A DNA stretch of 9,368 bases from positions 1-9,368 of the forward strand of contig JASKJZ010000070.1 of assembly GCA_030154385.1 (NCBI GenBank), in the 5' to 3' direction. This document shows positions 6,362 through 9,368 of this stretch, piece by piece (the first letter of the stretch is position 1; each line of letters opens with the position of its first letter). The notes under the pieces are model-generated. The model was not told the DNA's origin. It made no database searches and saw only the letters and a list, made by a program, of their open reading frames with translations. The position numbers and the translations under genes are program-made. The DNA is from Clostridiales bacterium. GTDB lineage: Bacteria; Bacillota_A; Clostridia; Lachnospirales; Lachnospiraceae.

Positions 6362-6829
6362 ATGAAAACAAATTGGAAACTGCTATTTGAGAACTTAGCG
6401 ATAAGCCTTATGGTGGGAGGATTGGCTGGGATAATCAGTAACAATGCAAGACAAGTTTATGACCAGATTGCCAAACCTGCAGGAAGTCCACCAGCTTGGG
6501 TTTTTCCTGTGGTTTGGACGGTTTTGTATGTGTTCATGGGAGTTGGTGCGTATCTGATTTCAAAATCGAATCATCCAGGGAAAGAAAATGCACTTTGGAT
6601 TTATAGAGTGCAATTATTTCTTACCCTAATATGGCCAATTTTCTTTTTCAATCAGGGAAATTATCAAAAAGCTTTTTATCTGCTTTGTGTACTATGGATT
6701 TCCATTCTTATTATGATAATCAGTTTTTTTAAAATTAGCAAATGTGCGGCATTGCTGCAACTGCCTTATCTTCTTTGGGTCACATATGCTGGATATCTAA
6801 ATTATCAAATTGTAAGGCTTTCCGCATAA
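6362..6829 (+). CDS. tspO: TspO/MBR-family membrane protein
   Basis: This 155-residue protein has the normal TspO length and five predicted membrane helices, at about 8-28, 46-67, 79-97, 104-123 and 128-149. Family signatures are SPPAWVFPVVWTVLYVFMG (42-60), the WPIFFF stretch starting at Trp91, and LPYLLWVTYAGYLN (134-147). TspO proteins bind porphyrins and cholesterol-like ligands and are linked to tetrapyrrole handling and stress responses in bacteria. The C-terminus L146-N-Y148-x3-R152 fits the loose cholesterol-recognition pattern, but that pattern is weakly specific. The ribosome binding site is poor: a GAGAG at 6350-6354, 7 bases before the ATG. The start is still preferred because MKTNWK precedes the first helix at the usual distance. 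The gene stands alone with its own TATAAT and terminator, diverges from the spore gene and converges with the DUF5692-like gene. No haem or porphyrin genes are nearby. Confidence 0.92.
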   Translation: MKTNWKLLFENLAISLMVGGLAGIISNNARQVYDQIAKPAGSPPAWVFPVVWTVLYVFMGVGAYLISKSNHPGKENALWIYRVQLFLTLIWPIFFFNQGNYQKAFYLLCVLWISILIMIISFFKISKCAALLQLPYLLWVTYAGYLNYQIVRLSA

Positions 6830-6844
6830 AATTTCCGTTTTCGT

Positions 6845-6891
6845 TACATAAAAAAGGAACGTATATCATGGATACACGTTCTTTTTTATGT
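6845..6891. terminator. Bidirectional intrinsic terminator between convergent genes
   Basis: TACATAAAAAAGGAACGT (6845-6862) pairs with ACGTTCTTTTTTATGTA (about 6875-6891) as a roughly 17-bp stem with one bulged G, around a loop containing ATATCATGGATAC. The stem base has A-runs on the left and T-runs on the right, so it can end transcripts in both directions. It lies between the tspO stop (6829) and the stop of the minus-strand gene (6919). Confidence 0.85.
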
Positions 6892-6918
6892 AGCTTTCGT
6901 TATTTGACGAATAGCAAT

Positions 6919-7842
6919 TTATTCTGATAATGCTTTTACTTCCTGATAGCATTTTAAATCGGTATAAAGCTCACCCTTGTATGGATTTCTTTTTGTTTTT
7001 GCTATTTTGTAAATCATGTATACAAACACTGCAATATTCGATGCGAGTGCTGCAAAGCTTACAACAAAGAGTGCTGTAGTATTATGTGAAGACTTCACTG
7101 CAAATTGTGAATCATCAATAAAGCCTGGGAATGTCATGGCAAACATGCACCAAAAAGCAAGTGTCTGTGCACGGTGCTGTAACCATGCGCCTTTGCTTAA
7201 GGTAAAAGCAGTTACAGTTGGAGCTAGTAGTAAAGCAACACCACAGTACCAAGCATGATCTGGCAGACAGTTATAGGTATAAGCAAAGTTCCAAAGGTCA
7301 TATGCTACGACCCAGAACCAGCACATGTCAGGCCAAAGCATATCCTTGCTTTTTTCCTTGCTGACACAGATACCAAGCCAACCTGTGATGGTTATAATAT
7401 TTAAGATACCGGCTATTCCATTCATGTAATTCCAAGAGCCGCTTACCGTTACCATGCCTTCAAAAACCTCTTTGGATAAATGAAGACCTCCAATTTGAAA
7501 ATCTCTTACAACTGCTTCGCAAATATTAATTGCCAGAATTAGTGGCGGGAAGCAAAGAACCCATTTTTTACTGGATGCCCCCTTTACATGACGAAGTAGC
7601 CAAAAGCCAATGCATCCTGTCAGAGCAGAATATACCTTTGCAAAATGAAACCAATCATTTACGCTGGTGCCCTTAGTAGTGTTTGGCCAAACAAAGATGG
7701 TAAGTATCAATGGTAATACAATAAACAGGAAAATACCTCCAACCTTGTACCTGCGTCCGATTTCATTTAAAATGATTAAAAGTGCGAACACAAGCAATAA
7801 CATCAGCCAATTTGACAAAGGCTGTGCCTCGAAAAAAAACAT
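6919..7842 (-). CDS. Polytopic membrane protein, DUF5692-like, function unknown
   Basis: This 307-residue protein has eight or nine predicted membrane helices, at about 12-27, 34-52, 66-84, 94-112, 138-160, 172-191, 197-216, 226-241 and 256-281. It ends in a short basic, then acidic, cytoplasmic tail. From memory it resembles the uncharacterised DUF5692 family of Firmicutes; I recognise no transporter or enzyme motif. Notable features are many Trp residues (WFWVVAYDLWNFAYTYN, 175-191), polar or charged residues near membrane segments (SWNYMNG 136-142, FIDDSQFA 241-248) and a conserved-looking LNEIGRRYKVGGIF (25-38). An ATG at 7860 would add MKEEGN, but the purine-rich ribosome binding site AAGGAGGAAGG lies inside that extension, so 7842 is chosen. 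It has its own sigma-A-like promoter, a leader of about 70 bases, and a shared bidirectional terminator, so it is a single-gene unit. Substrate and role are unknown. Confidence 0.85.
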   Translation of the reverse strand: MFFFEAQPLSNWLMLLLVFALLIILNEIGRRYKVGGIFLFIVLPLILTIFVWPNTTKGTSVNDWFHFAKVYSALTGCIGFWLLRHVKGASSKKWVLCFPPLILAINICEAVVRDFQIGGLHLSKEVFEGMVTVSGSWNYMNGIAGILNIITITGWLGICVSKEKSKDMLWPDMCWFWVVAYDLWNFAYTYNCLPDHAWYCGVALLLAPTVTAFTLSKGAWLQHRAQTLAFWCMFAMTFPGFIDDSQFAVKSSHNTTALFVVSFAALASNIAVFVYMIYKIAKTKRNPYKGELYTDLKCYQEVKALSE

Positions 7843-7846
7843 ATTA

Positions 7847-7857
7847 CCTTCCTCCTT
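7847..7857 (-). promoter_or_regulatory. Ribosome binding site that sets the start at 7842
   Basis: On the minus strand this reads AAGGAGGAAGG, with AGGAGG 8 bases before the ATG at 7842. It overlaps the six extra codons that an upstream ATG at 7860 would add, so the downstream ATG is preferred. Confidence 0.8.
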
Positions 7858-7873
7858 CATTAAAAAACATGAT

Positions 7874-7897
7874 AAACGCCCGAAACGTGGTGCGTTT
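7874..7897 (-). promoter_or_regulatory. Inverted repeat in the leader of the DUF5692-like gene
   Basis: AAACGC and GCGTTT (6 bp, 12-base loop) lie between the predicted transcription start and the ribosome binding site. A second CGTTT inside the loop can pair with the same AAACG arm, giving two mutually exclusive short hairpins. It could be an operator or a leader structure; both stems are short. Confidence 0.3.
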
Positions 7898-7917
7898 TGG
7901 TGTTTTCTTACAGTATC

Positions 7918-7945
7918 ATTATAACTTTTGTTAAAATTAAGTCAA
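7918..7945 (-). promoter_or_regulatory. Sigma-A-type promoter of the DUF5692-like gene
   Basis: Read on the minus strand, TTGACT (7945-7940) and a perfect TATAAT (7923-7918) are separated by 16 bases. Transcription would start near 7911, giving a leader of about 70 bases. It is the best-formed promoter in the window. Confidence 0.75.
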
Positions 7946-8000
7946 TATACATAAGGAAGGAAATGTAAAAAATCTACTTTTTTTTAGGACAAAAGTCTGA

Positions 8001-8006
8001 TATAAT
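8001..8006 (+). promoter_or_regulatory. Likely -10 element for the EAL gene
   Basis: A perfect TATAAT lies 41 bases before the ATG at 8048. The -35 region is only T-rich (around 7978-7986), so the promoter may be weak or activator-dependent. It is divergent from the minus-strand promoter about 60 bases to the left. Confidence 0.5.
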
Positions 8007-8047
8007 AGCAACGACCAACGGATGCTTATAGAAAGGATAACGATAAG

Positions 8048-9368
8048 ATGATAACACCTAATATCCAGCTTCCCATAACGGTAATTTGCTTCTTGGCCAT
8101 TATCTTTTTTCAATTTTTTAATGCAGAAAAAATATCCTTATTATCAACCAGAGTTTTTTCTGTGATGCTTGTTTTTTCCTGCATCAATTTATTGTTTGAC
8201 TGCATCACGGTATTGACTGTTGAGCACTATGAAGTGGTTCCCTGGCTCGTGCGATTATCCCATCAAATTTACTTAGGAGCACTCAATACCATACTATTCA
8301 TCTTCTATCTATACATAGAAGTAATCGGAGACAGAGGAGCAAGATTATATCGTAAAAAATCCTACTTTGTACTGATTTTTTATATCGGATCTATGATTGC
8401 GCTAATTGGTGCTCCCTTGTACTTTGTAGAGGAGACCTATTTTTCTTATTCCTATGGTATGATGAAAAATATAATCTATCTGGTTGCATCTATTTATATG
8501 CTGTTTATCATTAGCACGGTCATATATTATCGTAAATCGATTATGAGAAGCAGACGTAGTGCCATATATATCGGCTGTGTCATTTGGTTTGCAGTGGCAG
8601 TAGTACAGTATATGCTTCCAAGACTACAAATTACGGCTCTTTTTATTTCGTTGATGATATTCTTTTTATACCTTACGTTTGAGAATCCAGCCCAATATGT
8701 GAACCTGGAATTGAATTGCTTCAATAAGCATTCTTTTCAACTGATGCTTGAGGAGAGTTTCCGGGGCACAAATGATTTTTATGTTGTTACGAAGGTATTT
8801 GAAGATGCATCTTTTGTTTATGGAAAAGGTCTTTTAGAAGGGGAAAGTGGCATTTTGTATCAGACGGTTCAGGAGCTGAAGCTTGCTCTGACAGCAAATG
8901 TATATCGCTCAAAGGGGAATGCTTTTTCGGTAATTATTGATTCTAGCAAGATGTCTATTGATGAATGCCGGCAAAGGCTTGATTTGAAGCAAAATGGAAT
9001 TACGAAGCTTCATATTAATATTTTGCAATGTCCGAAATATGCAAACAGTGTGGATGAAGTGTTTGATATGGTAAAACTAGCTTCCGAGCAAAAGGTGGCG
9101 GCTGAAAGCAGCCAGATTCCAGTTATTATATTGGATGAATCCTTTTTAGATATGCGCTCTCGTAAGAAAATAATTGAAAGTTTACTGCGAGAAGCGATGG
9201 AAACGGACGGATTTGAAGTCTTCTATCAGCCAATTTTTTCAATTGACCATGCGGGTTTTGTATCTTCCGAGGCTTTAGTACGTCTTAAGGATACGAGCAG
9301 TATTGGTTATATATCGCCAGAAGAGTTTATTCCAATTGCAGAAAAAAATGGGCTTATTTTGGAGCTTG
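8048..9368 (+). CDS. Membrane-anchored degenerate GGDEF-EAL protein, 3' end cut by window
   Basis: The frame is open from the ATG at 8048 to the right edge, giving 440 codons and no stop. AAAGGA (8032-8037) lies 10 bases upstream. Residues about 8-210 form a sensor with six or seven hydrophobic segments (about 8-24, 36-56, 73-92, 106-124, 139-160, 171-190, 193-211). Residues 213-365 look like a GGDEF domain: NLELNCFNKHSFQLMLEE (219-236) occupies the place of the DxLTGLxNRxxF motif, and KGNAF (289-293) the place of GGDEF, so cyclase activity is not expected. An EAL domain starts near 375, with FYQPIFSI (392-399), the signature SEALVRL (407-413) and SPEEFIPIAEKNG (423-435). The expected role is a membrane c-di-GMP phosphodiesterase. 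Catalytic residues after the EAL motif lie outside the window, so activity cannot be judged. Confidence 0.88.
   Translation, partial: MITPNIQLPITVICFLAIIFFQFFNAEKISLLSTRVFSVMLVFSCINLLFDCITVLTVEHYEVVPWLVRLSHQIYLGALNTILFIFYLYIEVIGDRGARLYRKKSYFVLIFYIGSMIALIGAPLYFVEETYFSYSYGMMKNIIYLVASIYMLFIISTVIYYRKSIMRSRRSAIYIGCVIWFAVAVVQYMLPRLQITALFISLMIFFLYLTFENPAQYVNLELNCFNKHSFQLMLEESFRGTNDFYVVTKVFEDASFVYGKGLLEGESGILYQTVQELKLALTANVYRSKGNAFSVIIDSSKMSIDECRQRLDLKQNGITKLHINILQCPKYANSVDEVFDMVKLASEQKVAAESSQIPVIILDESFLDMRSRKKIIESLLREAMETDGFEVFYQPIFSIDHAGFVSSEALVRLKDTSSIGYISPEEFIPIAEKNGLILEL

Noticed and set aside
7842..7872. Eight-codon leader reading frame (ATG at 7872 on the minus strand, ending at the ribosome binding site)
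   Set aside because: It has no ribosome binding site of its own and no regulatory codon bias, and frames this short occur by chance.
7928..7945. Second Rex-like box, TTGTTAA-N4-AAGTCAA, inside the DUF5692-like promoter
   Set aside because: The left half is perfect but the right half matches only 3 of 7 positions; most of it is explained by the -35 element and the AT-rich spacer.

Overview
The window looks like chromosomal DNA from a low-GC, endospore-forming anaerobic Firmicute, most likely a Clostridia/Lachnospiraceae-type organism. This is inferred from AT-rich intergenic DNA, strong AGGAGG-type ribosome binding sites, a SpoVAF/GerA-family spore gene, and protein families common in that group. 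No phage, insertion sequence, CRISPR array, tRNA or rRNA is visible. Genes are tightly packed, and no gene-free stretch exceeds about 205 bases.

Layout, left to right. (1) Bases 2-1609 (+): the 3' part of a DhaK-type kinase gene, cut by the window edge, followed 15 bases later by its DhaL-type partner. They form a two-gene kinase unit for dihydroxyacetone or a related short ketose; no DhaM or PTS gene is in view to the right. (2) 1725-4220 (+): an 831-residue multidomain protein that joins a CoA-disulfide-reductase-like flavoenzyme, a rhodanese, a TusA domain and a DsrE2 domain. It carries the parts of a persulfide reduction/relay pathway in one chain. An extended -10 promoter and a Rex-like 18-bp operator lie in front of it. 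(3) 4305-4736 (+): a small all-helical, ferritin-like protein of unknown function, ending at a good intrinsic terminator. (4) 4796-6229 (-): a lone SpoVAF-like GerA-family membrane protein. (5) 6362-6829 (+): a TspO/MBR-family membrane protein. (6) 6919-7842 (-): a polytopic membrane protein resembling DUF5692, with a strong sigma-A-like promoter. Genes 5 and 6 converge on a bidirectional hairpin terminator. (7) 8048 to the right edge (+): a membrane-anchored degenerate-GGDEF/EAL protein, cut by the window before the EAL domain ends.

Functionally, the left half combines small-sugar phosphorylation with NADH-linked sulfur/redox chemistry. The right half is a set of independent, singly transcribed membrane proteins for spore germination, tetrapyrrole/stress response, unknown function and c-di-GMP turnover. 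I did not find a clearly new system. The items most worth a second look are the four-part sulfur fusion, its possible Rex control and internal start site, and the divergent nucleotide-binding loops of the DhaL partner.
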